64,000 nt of DNA from Exiguobacterium sp. (GTDB lineage: Bacteria > Bacillota > Bacilli > Exiguobacteriales > Exiguobacteriaceae), in NCBI RefSeq assembly GCF_020832205.1, contig NZ_JAFIFD010000033.1, forward strand, positions 124,001 through 188,000, in the 5' to 3' direction. Below the pieces are notes generated by a model. The model was not told the DNA's origin and made no database searches. It saw only the letters and a program-made list of their open reading frames with translations. Both the position numbers and the translations under genes were made by a program. Below, piece by piece: positions 19,134-28,643 of the stretch. Position 1 is the first letter of the stretch, and each line of letters begins with the position of its first letter.

Positions 19134-20572
19134 CATGTGCCACAAAACGTCTGGTACGGGTACGAACGCGGCGGTCCTGGTGAGACGTATCGCCCGTGGT
19201 CCGTCTCGTAATCATACGGCTTACGCAACACGGCGAGCAGCATCTCGGTCGGTGCGAAGTCGCCGCGAGCGGCCGCTTGAATCGCTGACTCGACGTGATG
19301 GTTGCGCGGGATGACGGCCGGGTTATGCTGGCGCATGAGCCGGGTCACGTCTTCGTCCGGCAAGCCTTGTTCGCCGAGACGTTTCTGCCATGCCGAAAGC
19401 CACGCTTTCCCGTCGTCGCGTGAAGCGAACGGAAGCGATTCGAACTCACCGAGCGTGAGCGAGCGGAACGTGTTCGTGAAGTCGGACTCGGTCTCCATCA
19501 TGAGTCGAAGCAACTCGTCCGTCAGCGCGTCGTCTTCCTCTTTCCGGACGTAGAGGCCGATCTTATGGGCGAGGCCCGTGAAGTAGGCGGTTTTATAGGT
19601 TTCCGTGTAATCATTCAACAAACGATTGGCGATGTCGATCGCGACTTCCTGTGTGTCCGCGAGAAGTGGCAACAACGTCTCAGCAAGGCGGGCCAGGTTC
19701 CACGACCCGATATACGGCTGATTCGCATAGGCATATCGGCCTTCGCGGTCAATCGAGCTGAAGACGGTTTGCGGATGGTACGTGTCCATGAAAGCGCACG
19801 GGCCATAGTCGAGTCCTTCGCCGCTGATGAACGTATTGTCCGTGTTCATGACACCGTGGATGAAGCCGACGAGCTGCCAGTCGGCAATCAGTTTCGCCTG
19901 ACGCGCGATGACGCGCCCGAGAAATTGTTCATAGCGATTCGGCTGATTGGCTAAATCCGGGTCATGACGACGAATCGCATAATCGGCGAGCGCGATGACG
20001 TCATCGATGGAGCCGGCCGCGGCCGCGTATTGGAACGTGCCGACGCGTAAGTGGCTCGAGGCGACGCGTGTCAACACAGCGCCTTGCTCCGGACGTTGCC
20101 GCATGACGGGTTCGCCGGTCTTGACGACGCTTAAGGCACGGTTCGTCGGGATACCGAGCGAATGCATCGCCTCACTGATGAGAAATTCACGAACCATCGG
20201 GCCGATGGCCGCCCGCCCGTCTCCGCCACGCGAGTATTCGGTCGGGCCAGATCCTTTCAATTGCACGTCAACTCGTTTTCCGTTCGGGGTTACGTGCTCC
20301 CCGAGCATGAGCGCGCGCCCGTCCCCGAGCATCGTGAAGTGACCGAACTGGTGCCCGGCATACGCCTCAGAGAACGATGTGTCGGTCTGAATATTGCCAG
20401 CTAAGAGCGCGACGTCTTCTTTTACCGCCTCGGCGTCGAGTCCAAGTGAGGCGGCAAGGGCCTCGTTAAATAAGACGAGTTCAGGTGTGTCGACCGGATG
20501 AATCGGTCCACGATGATAAAACATGTCACGGAGTTCAAGGTACGTCGCCTCGAAGTTCCAATTGGTTGTCAT
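19133..20572 (-). CDS. selO: Protein adenylyltransferase SelO (YdiU/UPF0061)
   Basis: 479 residues, close to the bacterial SelO length. A pseudokinase-fold enzyme that transfers AMP to Ser/Thr/Tyr of target proteins and is linked to redox stress. Visible motifs: AYAGHQFGHFTMLGDGRA, LKGSGPTEYSRGGDGRA and MNTDNTFISGEGLDYGPCAFMD (metal and ATP site). The C-terminus ends in FCGT, with a cysteine where eukaryotic SelO has selenocysteine. The frame stays open upstream, but the ATG at 20572 (MTTNWNFEATYLE) follows a GGAGGG site. Divergent from folC. Confidence 0.93.
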   Translation of the reverse strand: MTTNWNFEATYLELRDMFYHRGPIHPVDTPELVLFNEALAASLGLDAEAVKEDVALLAGNIQTDTSFSEAYAGHQFGHFTMLGDGRALMLGEHVTPNGKRVDVQLKGSGPTEYSRGGDGRAAIGPMVREFLISEAMHSLGIPTNRALSVVKTGEPVMRQRPEQGAVLTRVASSHLRVGTFQYAAAAGSIDDVIALADYAIRRHDPDLANQPNRYEQFLGRVIARQAKLIADWQLVGFIHGVMNTDNTFISGEGLDYGPCAFMDTYHPQTVFSSIDREGRYAYANQPYIGSWNLARLAETLLPLLADTQEVAIDIANRLLNDYTETYKTAYFTGLAHKIGLYVRKEEDDALTDELLRLMMETESDFTNTFRSLTLGEFESLPFASRDDGKAWLSAWQKRLGEQGLPDEDVTRLMRQHNPAVIPRNHHVESAIQAAARGDFAPTEMLLAVLRKPYDYETDHGRYVSPGPPRSYPYQTFCGT

Positions 20573-20610
20573 AGCGATCCCTCCTTCTTCGCCTCGAGTA
20601 TAGCACAGCC

Positions 20611-20630
20611 GATTCCCTACGTAAGGAATC
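20611..20630. promoter_or_regulatory. Near-perfect palindrome between selO and folC
   Basis: GATTCCCTACGTAAGGAATC matches its own reverse complement at 18 of 20 positions. It sits in the 108-nt divergent region. On the minus strand it is just upstream of an extended -10 box (TGCTATACT, about 20598–20606) for selO. A possible operator; the regulator is unknown. Confidence 0.45.
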
Positions 20631-20680
20631 GCGAATTTTGGTAAGATGGGGAGGAAGTGTACATATAGGAGTGGATGGAG

Positions 20681-21901
20681 ATGGAGACGAGACAAGACGT
20701 ATTGAATTGGTTGAACGGACAGCTTCGGTTCGGGATCAAACCGGGACTGGCACGAATCGAGTGGATGTTAGAGAGGCTCGGGATTGAAGAGTTGCCGTCG
20801 GTCCATGTCGCGGGGACGAACGGGAAAGGCTCGACCGTCGCTTTCTTGCGGGCGATGGCCGTCGCGGAAGGGCTGCGTGTCGGGACGTTCATCTCCCCAT
20901 ACATCATCCAGTTCGAGGAGCGGATCATGTTGAACGGACACCCTATCGCGGAGGATGACCTCGTCCGGATCGCGAACCGCGTCCAAGACTGTGCGAGCTC
21001 ATCCCCAGAGACGTTGACCGAGTTTGAGTTGCTCACGGTCATGGCATGGCTCTATTTCCACGAGCAACAGCCCGACCTCGTCATCTGGGAAGTCGGGCTC
21101 GGCGGCCGTCTTGACTCGACGAACGTGTTGAAGCGTCCGCTCGCGACCGTCGTCACGTCGATCGGGCACGACCATCAAGGCATATTAGGGGATACGCTCG
21201 AAGAAATCGCCAAAGAGAAGTTCGGGATCATGAAGCACGGTGTGCCGATGTTCCATAGTCTTGACGACGAGCGCTTGATTCACGTGTTAGAACAACAAGC
21301 GACGGCGTTCGCTTCACAAGTCGTCGACATCACACCGCTCATCAAAACGATCGAGGACGGACGCGAGACGGTCGTCACGTATGAAGGGTTGGAGAAAGTG
21401 ACGCTCGGGCTGACCGGGCATCACCAGTCGCGAAACGGGGCGTGCGCCGTCGCGGTCGCACGGCAACTCGGATGGGGAGAAGAAGCGATTCGGTTGGGTC
21501 TTGCGACGGCCCAACATCCGGGACGGTACGAGCTCGTGTCGAAAACCCCGCGTATCCTCCTCGACGGGGCGCATAACGCGGAAGGGGTCGCCGCACTCAT
21601 CGAGCAAGTAAAACTCGAAGACGACGTAACGATCCTTGCGGCTATCCTCGCCGATAAAGACCGAGCCAGTATGGTGGCGTCGCTCCGGACGGTCGGACGA
21701 GTGTATGAGACGACGTTCGATTTCCCGCGGACGCGGACGAAAGAGAGCTTGATCGAGGACGGGGCCGACTACGTCGATTGGAAAGCTTGGCTCGACAGTT
21801 GGGTGAAGGCGCCGCAGTCGAAGACGCTCGTCGTGACGGGGTCACTTTACTTCATCAGCGAAGTAAGAACGTATTTGCATGAAACATTTACCAATGATTA
21901 A
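20681..21901 (+). CDS. folC: Folylpolyglutamate synthase / dihydrofolate synthase
   Basis: About 406 residues. Adds glutamates to folates and may also make dihydrofolate. P-loop VAGTNGKGSTVAF; further family motifs SPYIIQFEERI, WEVGLGGRLDSTN, TSIGHDHQGILG and LLDGAHNAEGV. Two ATGs, 20675 and 20681, are possible; the AGGAG at 20667–20671 favours the second. Position after valS matches B. subtilis. Confidence 0.95.
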   Translation: METRQDVLNWLNGQLRFGIKPGLARIEWMLERLGIEELPSVHVAGTNGKGSTVAFLRAMAVAEGLRVGTFISPYIIQFEERIMLNGHPIAEDDLVRIANRVQDCASSSPETLTEFELLTVMAWLYFHEQQPDLVIWEVGLGGRLDSTNVLKRPLATVVTSIGHDHQGILGDTLEEIAKEKFGIMKHGVPMFHSLDDERLIHVLEQQATAFASQVVDITPLIKTIEDGRETVVTYEGLEKVTLGLTGHHQSRNGACAVAVARQLGWGEEAIRLGLATAQHPGRYELVSKTPRILLDGAHNAEGVAALIEQVKLEDDVTILAAILADKDRASMVASLRTVGRVYETTFDFPRTRTKESLIEDGADYVDWKAWLDSWVKAPQSKTLVVTGSLYFISEVRTYLHETFTND

Positions 21902-21974
21902 AGAAAGCTATGTAAGTTCTGGTAAAGTGGTGTGATAATGAAGAGTAAACATCAAATTTGAGGAGGAACTCACG

Positions 21975-24900
21975 TTGCGTAAGTTTCTGCACGTACTTAT
22001 CATTGTCGTCATGCTCGGATCAACCGTGCCTCAAACCAGCCACGCGAATACAGACCAGCCTTTATTGAACATCCTTATTTTACGAGATGCATACAGTTCC
22101 TCAAAAATTCTGACCGTCGATCAATACAAAGCGGCAATCGATTCGTATCGAAGCTCGTTAAATCTAGATACGTCAAGACTGAACGTACAGTTTATGACGA
22201 TTAAAGAATTCAACGCCTCCCGTTTCCCAATGAGCGGGGCGTATGACGCTGTCATGATCGGGAGTAGCCCGTTGTCGACAAAATATCAGACGGGAACAAT
22301 TGGACGTAGCACCAATCACGATACGACCCTTCTGTTCAACGATTTGACTGCCCTCAAAGTCGATGAGCTGTTCAACACCATCGTCCGTGTCGGCTTACCG
22401 CTTTACTTGCACGAAGATGCCGCTACGGGCGGCCCGCAATTGAAGCGGCTCGCCTCTTATGCGACCTATTCGAATGTGAAATTATTCCCGAAAGAGACGA
22501 ATAAAAACATCGATCAAGAAATGGCGCAACAACTCAATAAAGTGTCGAGTGTCCGCCCACGATTAAAGACGACGAACGTCACGTATAATCAACAACCGCT
22601 TGTGAATAATACGATCACGGTGCGAAACGACGTTCGGTCCCCAATCAATTTCATATACAATCTGGCGGCGCAACCGAACGCCTCGACGATCGTCGAACTG
22701 TATATCGACTTCGACCATAACGATCGCTTCCAACCGCAAGAGAAAGTCGTCGAGCAAGCGGCCAAACTCTCTGGCACAATCGACTTCACATTATCTCGCC
22801 CGACGTTCAGTGGTCCAAAGAACTGGATGCTCGTTGTAAAAGACACGATCACAGGACGAGCCGACTATAAAAAAGGAAGTTTCGTCTACTTGGACCAACA
22901 AGTACAAGCGAACATTTTACAACTAACGGCAGGGACGAGCACGAACGGACAAATCTCGCGAGACTTGTCGGACATGCTCGTCGACCCGGCCGGAAACTAT
23001 GCGTTTAAACTGACGAACGGGAACACCGACAGCTTCGGTAAGGGGTTGTACGACGCCGCGCTCAAGGCGAACGACTACGACATGTTGATCTTCGGCTTCC
23101 AAGACTCGTATAACGTCTCAGGGAGCATGAGTGAGACCGCGACGAATAAAGTGAAACGGTTCAGTGAGACCGGACAAGGGGTTATGTTGACGCATGACAC
23201 GATTTTCCGAACGAACAGTGCGGATGCGCCGACATCAGAGTGGGAGCGTCAGTTCGTTCACCAAGATCCTGCCTTGAACGTTTCAGGTCAACGGACGTAT
23301 ACGAATATGGGCTTCGGTGCACCGGAACAAACGTCACGTGCGATCAAAGTGCAAGACGGGATTTTCACGAACTATCCGTTCAAGTTGGATGACGCGCCAA
23401 AAAATATTTCAAATACCCATAATCAATATTTCACGCTCGATTTAAATGACCCTGAAGTAACACCTTGGTATAACTTGTACTCTACAGGTGGAAATCGGGT
23501 ATATGGAGACGCGAACAACCATTACTACACGTATACGAAAAATAACTTCACTTACTCGGGTGCCGGGCACACAAATAGCTTCACGCAGTCCGATGAGAAA
23601 AAAATCTTTATCAATACGATGTATCGGGCTTTCATCGGGGCCAACCACAAGCCCTATAACGTCATCGAGTCCGTCAGTGATCAAGTGAATGCGTATTCGA
23701 AAGAAGACATGAAAACAAAGACCCTCGAAGTGACGGCCGGACGTGATGTCCGGATCATGTGGCGGCCGAGCGATTATGATTTCCAAGACCAGTCACTCAC
23801 TTCGACGTTCACGTACAACGGCAAATCGACGACGTTTGAAAACTTACGTAACTACGAAGTGAGAGAGTTCGTCATTCCGGCCGCTGACGTCATCGAAGGG
23901 AAACCGTTATCCGTTTCGATTGAGACGACGGACAAACGGAATGCGAAAGTGACCGATACGTTGACGATCAACGTCAAACGGCCTGAGTCGGTCACAGATC
24001 TCATCAAAGTGACGCGCTCGATTAACCCTTCTACCATATCGCTTTATGAGACAGGGACAATCAAGTATCAAATCGAGTATCCTGAACAGTTCGACCGCCT
24101 ACCGAACCAGTTAGGAGATAAGTTCATCCGCATCAACATGGCGTCATTCACGGAACAGTTGCCGAAAGAACTTGAAGTCGTGGCGATTCGCGACGCGGCA
24201 GGAAATGAGTTGCCCGTCACAAACGCTCAAAAAATTGAGGTCTCGTTCCCGTTAGAACTATATTATTTACGAAATGGCTCGATTAATGTCTTTTTACCAG
24301 AAGAGAGTGGGGACCGCCGTCTTGCGTTTGACGTCGTTGTCCGAGCCATACAACCTTCCGCTTCCATCCTTCAGTTGAAACAAGACGATAACGTCCTCAA
24401 GACGGACATCGAATATTCGAAGAAGCAAGATCATATTTTGGATAAACATAACGACTGGGATAAAGAGACGACCATCACCTCAACGTTCCCAGATCTCTTT
24501 ATCAACATCGGTTCTCCGTTCGCTTATAAGGCGAGGATTCCAGACGTGACGCTACAAATCGGAGCGGAACAAGTCGTCAGTCCGGTCATCACGGATGCGA
24601 AAGGGAACGTGTTTACGAACCCGAACTGGAGAACACTGAAGTGGGAAGTCGTGGGCAACGACGGCTTCGTTCAATTGAGCGGATCGGGAAATAACGCTGT
24701 TATTAAAGGGATCAAGACCGGGCAAGCGAAACTACGCTTAACGATTGAACCAGGAGAAGGACGTCAGGCGATTACAGCTGAATCGATTGTGAAAGTTATC
24801 AGCCCGCCCGAGCAAATCCAAATCAATGCGCAATCGTTATACGTCGGCCAAAAAGTGACGGTTAACCCAAGTGTCATGCCAAGTACGGCACAATACGAGA

Positions 24901-25700
24901 CAGTGCGCTATGAAACCGTATCAGGTGACAGCGTCTCGTTCGTTCAAAAAGGCGCGACGCTCGAAATTAGCGGACTAAAACCGGGCAATACGGTAATTCG
25001 AGCGACGGTGGACGCTGGTGATGTGTTCAGCAACCTGAATGTAAGCATGCCGTCCACGACATTCACCGTAAACGTTTTAGCCCCTTCATTGACACAGACG
25101 CCGGAACAACTCGACCTATGGGTGTGGGATAGCCTTGACGCTGAGAAGCGTGTGAACGACACGGCCTTGATTCAAATTGTATCAAACCCGGAAGTCGGAA
25201 AAGAGACGACGTTGATTGGAACAGTACCCGCTGCGTTGACGGTGACGAAAACTGAATCTGGATACACGGTTCGTGCCAACCACGGGCATGGATCGAATGG
25301 GATTGCGACTGCAATCTCGTTACAGACCACCTTTGTCGAAACGGCACTTAAGAACGTTATATCCAATCCGACGATGATTCGTGTAAATGAGTATCCGAAT
25401 CAAGTGTTGGCACAAGATGTGACAATTAATATCGGGGAGGGGGAAGCACCTAGAAACCCATCCCTCCAGTTCTGGCCGACCACCTCGACATGGCGAGACT
25501 ATCGATTGAACGTATTGTCAGGTGAGGCGTTTGTGAAAGTGAACGGATCTGGGAAACAGCTCGTTCCAATCAAGCCGGGCATCGCGAAAGTCCAAGTGTA
25601 CACGACGCTTCCGAGCGGCAGAACGTTCGTCCCTGTCACCGACACGTTCTATGTCCGCGTCATCGAGACGTCTGGGGAGAGTAAAGATGATCGCTATTGA
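21975..25700 (+). CDS. Large secreted protein with Ig-like domains, candidate pilus tip protein
   Basis: 1241 residues with a clear Sec signal peptide: MRKFLHVLIIVVMLGSTVPQ, then cleavage near SHA|NT. The start is TTG with a strong AGGAGG site. The first half (to about residue 560) has an alternating alpha/beta character and segments such as GVMLTHDTIF and NTHNQYFTLDL, resembling DUF5057-type secreted proteins; this is a tentative match. The second half is beta-rich, with several Ig/Big_2-like modules (VQLSGSGNNAVIKGIKTGQAKLRLT, QINAQSLYVGQKVTVNPSVMPS). There is no LPXTG motif or C-terminal anchor. Next to minor pilin genes, it could be the Gram-positive analogue of the PilY1 tip adhesin; that is inference. 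Base composition is less GC-rich than its neighbours. Confidence 0.7.
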   Translation: MRKFLHVLIIVVMLGSTVPQTSHANTDQPLLNILILRDAYSSSKILTVDQYKAAIDSYRSSLNLDTSRLNVQFMTIKEFNASRFPMSGAYDAVMIGSSPLSTKYQTGTIGRSTNHDTTLLFNDLTALKVDELFNTIVRVGLPLYLHEDAATGGPQLKRLASYATYSNVKLFPKETNKNIDQEMAQQLNKVSSVRPRLKTTNVTYNQQPLVNNTITVRNDVRSPINFIYNLAAQPNASTIVELYIDFDHNDRFQPQEKVVEQAAKLSGTIDFTLSRPTFSGPKNWMLVVKDTITGRADYKKGSFVYLDQQVQANILQLTAGTSTNGQISRDLSDMLVDPAGNYAFKLTNGNTDSFGKGLYDAALKANDYDMLIFGFQDSYNVSGSMSETATNKVKRFSETGQGVMLTHDTIFRTNSADAPTSEWERQFVHQDPALNVSGQRTYTNMGFGAPEQTSRAIKVQDGIFTNYPFKLDDAPKNISNTHNQYFTLDLNDPEVTPWYNLYSTGGNRVYGDANNHYYTYTKNNFTYSGAGHTNSFTQSDEKKIFINTMYRAFIGANHKPYNVIESVSDQVNAYSKEDMKTKTLEVTAGRDVRIMWRPSDYDFQDQSLTSTFTYNGKSTTFENLRNYEVREFVIPAADVIEGKPLSVSIETTDKRNAKVTDTLTINVKRPESVTDLIKVTRSINPSTISLYETGTIKYQIEYPEQFDRLPNQLGDKFIRINMASFTEQLPKELEVVAIRDAAGNELPVTNAQKIEVSFPLELYYLRNGSINVFLPEESGDRRLAFDVVVRAIQPSASILQLKQDDNVLKTDIEYSKKQDHILDKHNDWDKETTITSTFPDLFINIGSPFAYKARIPDVTLQIGAEQVVSPVITDAKGNVFTNPNWRTLKWEVVGNDGFVQLSGSGNNAVIKGIKTGQAKLRLTIEPGEGRQAITAESIVKVISPPEQIQINAQSLYVGQKVTVNPSVMPSTAQYETVRYETVSGDSVSFVQKGATLEISGLKPGNTVIRATVDAGDVFSNLNVSMPSTTFTVNVLAPSLTQTPEQLDLWVWDSLDAEKRVNDTALIQIVSNPEVGKETTLIGTVPAALTVTKTESGYTVRANHGHGSNGIATAISLQTTFVETALKNVISNPTMIRVNEYPNQVLAQDVTINIGEGEAPRNPSLQFWPTTSTWRDYRLNVLSGEAFVKVNGSGKQLVPIKPGIAKVQVYTTLPSGRTFVPVTDTFYVRVIETSGESKDDRY

Positions 25701-25721
25701 TCCAGGAAGGTTGGAAATCAA

Positions 25722-26363
25722 TTGAAACGAAAATGGATGCTGTTTGCGTTAGTGGTCGTTGTTTTACTTGGTCTATACGTTTGGAACATAGCGACAGTCG
25801 ATCTCAACTCCCTTGAAGGTAACGAATTACAAGAAGCCATTGCTTCGAAACGCGATTTGACTACGGAAGACGTTCACCGGCTTCAACAGCGAGGCGAGTG
25901 GGAAGCGGTTGAACTCGCGATTCAGTCAGAGAAAGTCAAGCCGACGCCGGAGCTATTCCTAGAAGCGTTACAACTTGGAACGAGCGAGGTGGTTCGGACC
26001 TACTTGAATCATGAGGCGAACCCGTTCGCAGAAGTGAACGGTGAGCCGTTGATGGCAAGAGTATACGGCGAGAACGCCGATGCCGAGAAATGGAAAGTCG
26101 TACATGAAGAAGTACGCGATGATCGGCTGCTCGTACTCGCAGCCGATGCGCTTGACTTGGACGCCGTTACTTCATTACTTGATGCAGATGCGGACATTCC
26201 GATACAAGCGAAAGAATCGATTTTATATCAAGCGGTTCGACATAATCATGTGACGCTCATCGAACGGTTAATCGCGAACGGGGCGCTATGGACGTCGACA
26301 CACGAACAGTTGGCCCGTGATTTTCGATCAGATGCCGTCCTGAATTGGATGAATCAACGTTAA
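25722..26363 (+). CDS. Membrane-anchored ankyrin-like protein
   Basis: 213 residues, TTG start preceded by AGGAAGG. One N-terminal transmembrane anchor (MLFALVVVVLLGLYVW), then an extracytoplasmic domain of helix pairs that resembles degenerate ankyrin repeats (LLVLAADALDLDAVTSLLDADADI, ILYQAVRHNHVTLIERLIANGA). It probably follows the large secreted protein on one message, 21 nt apart. Probably an interaction module of the pilus or its tip protein; no enzyme motif. Confidence 0.7.
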   Translation: MKRKWMLFALVVVVLLGLYVWNIATVDLNSLEGNELQEAIASKRDLTTEDVHRLQQRGEWEAVELAIQSEKVKPTPELFLEALQLGTSEVVRTYLNHEANPFAEVNGEPLMARVYGENADAEKWKVVHEEVRDDRLLVLAADALDLDAVTSLLDADADIPIQAKESILYQAVRHNHVTLIERLIANGALWTSTHEQLARDFRSDAVLNWMNQR

Positions 26364-26365
26364 AA

Positions 26366-26399
26366 AAGACCCGCGCTCAGTCGGTTGAGCGCGGGTCTT
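26366..26399. terminator. Bidirectional terminator between converging pilus-locus units
   Basis: AAGACCCGCGCTCA pairs perfectly with TGAGCGCGGGTCTT across a 6-nt loop. It is preceded by an A-run, which ends minus-strand transcripts as a T-run, and lies between the two converging gene sets. Confidence 0.9.
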
Positions 26400-26405
26400 A
26401 GCTGT

Positions 26406-28061
26406 CTATTGAAGTTGGACTGGTTGGCTGACGAAAAATTGAAGCTGATTGGTAACAGGCAACGTGTTCAATTGATTAAAGACCGCATCGTTATACGTCA
26501 ATTGGAGTCGAGAATGCTCAGGCGCTTGCTCGGGAACGTTTTGCTCAAAGTACTGAGTCGCCGAAAGTCCTTTCGCCTCTGGGTAACGGCCACGGAAGAC
26601 GTTCACGTCGAGCGGACCTCGACTATACAGTCCACCTTTTATTTGGAGCTCCGACCCCACCGCATACACTTGCGTCTTTTCTAAGGAGTCACTATATAAA
26701 AAGGCTTGGAGGGACGTCGAACCTGTTTCAAACTCGTTAATCCGATTCAGTAAGATTTTTCCTTTTGAAAGAAGGACGAGCGAGTTGAGGTCATTTTCAT
26801 TGAGTGGACGAATGTTTGCACGATCAATCACGCTATCACCGAGCACATAGACGGTAGATTCAAACGAGACGTTTCCTTGAATCGTCAAGTCACCGTTTAC
26901 GATGAGCGGCCGATCGATTGAAATATGGTTAAGTGAATCAATCGTGAGGTCGCCGTCAAACAGGAGCGGATTCTCGTTTTTCGCAATTGACTCGGTAATC
27001 ACCATCGCGCTTCCCGTCAAAGAAGGCGGTAGCGTCACGATAGTCGGATTGGTCAAACGGTCATAGAGCCGTTTTGCCAAATAAGGACTCGGACGTTCGA
27101 TAATGGTTGAGCCATCGTCACTGATGACACGTTCTGTCTCGAACACGAGGTTCGTGCGAGGAAGTGTCGACTGTTTGAAAAGTGTAGCTTCGACCGTGTT
27201 CGTGTATGGTAATTTTTGAGACAGTCGCCGGTTCACGAACTCGATAATAGAATAATCAAATTGGAACGGTGAGAATTGGCTCGTGACCGGTCCGGCGTCT
27301 GGAAACTCGTTCGCGACGCTGTTTCCGGTTGTGAAATAGTTCGGCTGACGACACACATTGCAGGAGGAAAGGTCCGGCACGTCGATTCGTCCATCTAAAT
27401 AAAAGCGGCTTGTGGACAAGTTTTGGAGTTGCTTTGCCTCGCCGTTCAATTGGTAGTTGGCAGGGCGCGTCAACGTGAACGGACCACCCGAGTAAATATT
27501 CCCTTTCACGGTGGGCATACCATTGACGGCTAACTGCTGGTCGGAACCGAGCACGTAGTATAAGAAAGAGGGCAACGCCGTCAAATAGAGATCTTGTGTG
27601 TACTCGACGGATAAGCGTGGCTGCTCGGGGTTCATCTGGCGGCTCGCGATGACATTCACTTGCAAAATCTTTGTGAAAGGAGCTGTCTCAAGCAGATTTG
27701 CGGCTTCGTCTTCTTTAAGACGAATCGAGTAGGTGATAGTACTGTCGCTCGTTTCAGCTAACGATTCAAATGGCGAATTCACTGCGAGCACGTCTTGAAT
27801 CGCGCTATCGAACGCGGCCTCTGACACCATGTGCTCAGGTACGGCTTGTGCGTCATGGAGTGGGAATTTGTTGCGAACGTCCGCCGCAATCAAGTTGAGG
27901 GCGCTTTTCGCATCCTCGTTTAACTGTGTGTCTTCGGTTCGGATGACGGTCAACTTGTTCGTGACGAGGTTGACTTGCATCGCGGCGAGTGACAGCACCG
28001 CGAGTGCTGCCATCGTCACGAGGACAAGGACGAGCACGTATCCTTCTTCACGTTTTTGCAT
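26406..28061 (-). CDS. PilX-like pilus assembly protein
   Basis: 551 residues. The N-terminus QKREEGYVLVLVLVTMAALAV is a single hydrophobic helix like the PilX N-domain or a non-canonical type IV pilin stem, without the standard G|FTLVE site. A long extracellular part follows with beta-helix-like turns (SIDRPLIVNGDLTIQGNVSFESTVYVLGDSVI), a pattern seen in polymer-forming or shape-determining modules, and one Cys pair (SCNVC). AAAGGAGG precedes the ATG. Third gene of the minus-strand minor pilin set. Confidence 0.72.
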   Translation of the reverse strand: MQKREEGYVLVLVLVTMAALAVLSLAAMQVNLVTNKLTVIRTEDTQLNEDAKSALNLIAADVRNKFPLHDAQAVPEHMVSEAAFDSAIQDVLAVNSPFESLAETSDSTITYSIRLKEDEAANLLETAPFTKILQVNVIASRQMNPEQPRLSVEYTQDLYLTALPSFLYYVLGSDQQLAVNGMPTVKGNIYSGGPFTLTRPANYQLNGEAKQLQNLSTSRFYLDGRIDVPDLSSCNVCRQPNYFTTGNSVANEFPDAGPVTSQFSPFQFDYSIIEFVNRRLSQKLPYTNTVEATLFKQSTLPRTNLVFETERVISDDGSTIIERPSPYLAKRLYDRLTNPTIVTLPPSLTGSAMVITESIAKNENPLLFDGDLTIDSLNHISIDRPLIVNGDLTIQGNVSFESTVYVLGDSVIDRANIRPLNENDLNSLVLLSKGKILLNRINEFETGSTSLQAFLYSDSLEKTQVYAVGSELQIKGGLYSRGPLDVNVFRGRYPEAKGLSATQYFEQNVPEQAPEHSRLQLTYNDAVFNQLNTLPVTNQLQFFVSQPVQLQ

Positions 28062-28079
28062 GAGGAGGACCTCCTTTCT

Positions 28080-28643
28080 TTAGAATGGGATAGAACTTTT
28101 AAACGTCTTCGCTGATTCAGGATTAGTAGCGAGCGATAACCGCATCTCGATTTCAAGTAAGCCACTTGTCATATAACTCGGACGACGCTTGTCATAAGTT
28201 GGATCGATAAGTTGAATTGAGATTGCTTCAAGTACGATGTTTGGATTGCTCGGTTCATATGACTCGTTTGATAGGTTGAGTGGGATGGCTTCATAGCCGG
28301 CCTCACGATAAATCATGCCTGATTCAGCTATATTTGGGTCTGACAGGCGATGGAATTGAAACGTGTCATCGATTTGAGTGACCGCATCGAATTGACTTCG
28401 GTTCACCTCCGAGAGGATGGATGAGACCAAGTAGTCCGCCTCACTACGGAGCTCACTTGTTTCATTCGTCAAGCGGAATCCGAGCGTGCCTGAGATGAAG
28501 GCCGTTATGATGACGCCGCTCAAGATGGAGGCAACGACGACTGTCACAAGCAATTCGACTAAAGTGAACCCGTTTGATTCTTTACTTAACGTTTTCGCTT
28601 TCTGGGACAGCCGTTTCAGGGAACGGCTCACGTAACGTCGCAT
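28080..28643 (-). CDS. PilW-like minor prepilin
   Basis: 187 residues. A type IV prepilin with an unusually long leader of 25 residues, then G|FTLVELLVTVVVAS, with Glu at +5 and a hydrophobic stem helix. The remainder is a small globular domain (QFDAVTQIDDTFQFHRLSD). AAAGGAG stands 8 nt before the ATG at 28643, so the long leader appears real even though it makes a 62-nt overlap with the gene upstream. Confidence 0.8.
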   Translation of the reverse strand: MRRYVSRSLKRLSQKAKTLSKESNGFTLVELLVTVVVASILSGVIITAFISGTLGFRLTNETSELRSEADYLVSSILSEVNRSQFDAVTQIDDTFQFHRLSDPNIAESGMIYREAGYEAIPLNLSNESYEPSNPNIVLEAISIQLIDPTYDKRRPSYMTSGLLEIEMRLSLATNPESAKTFKSSIPF

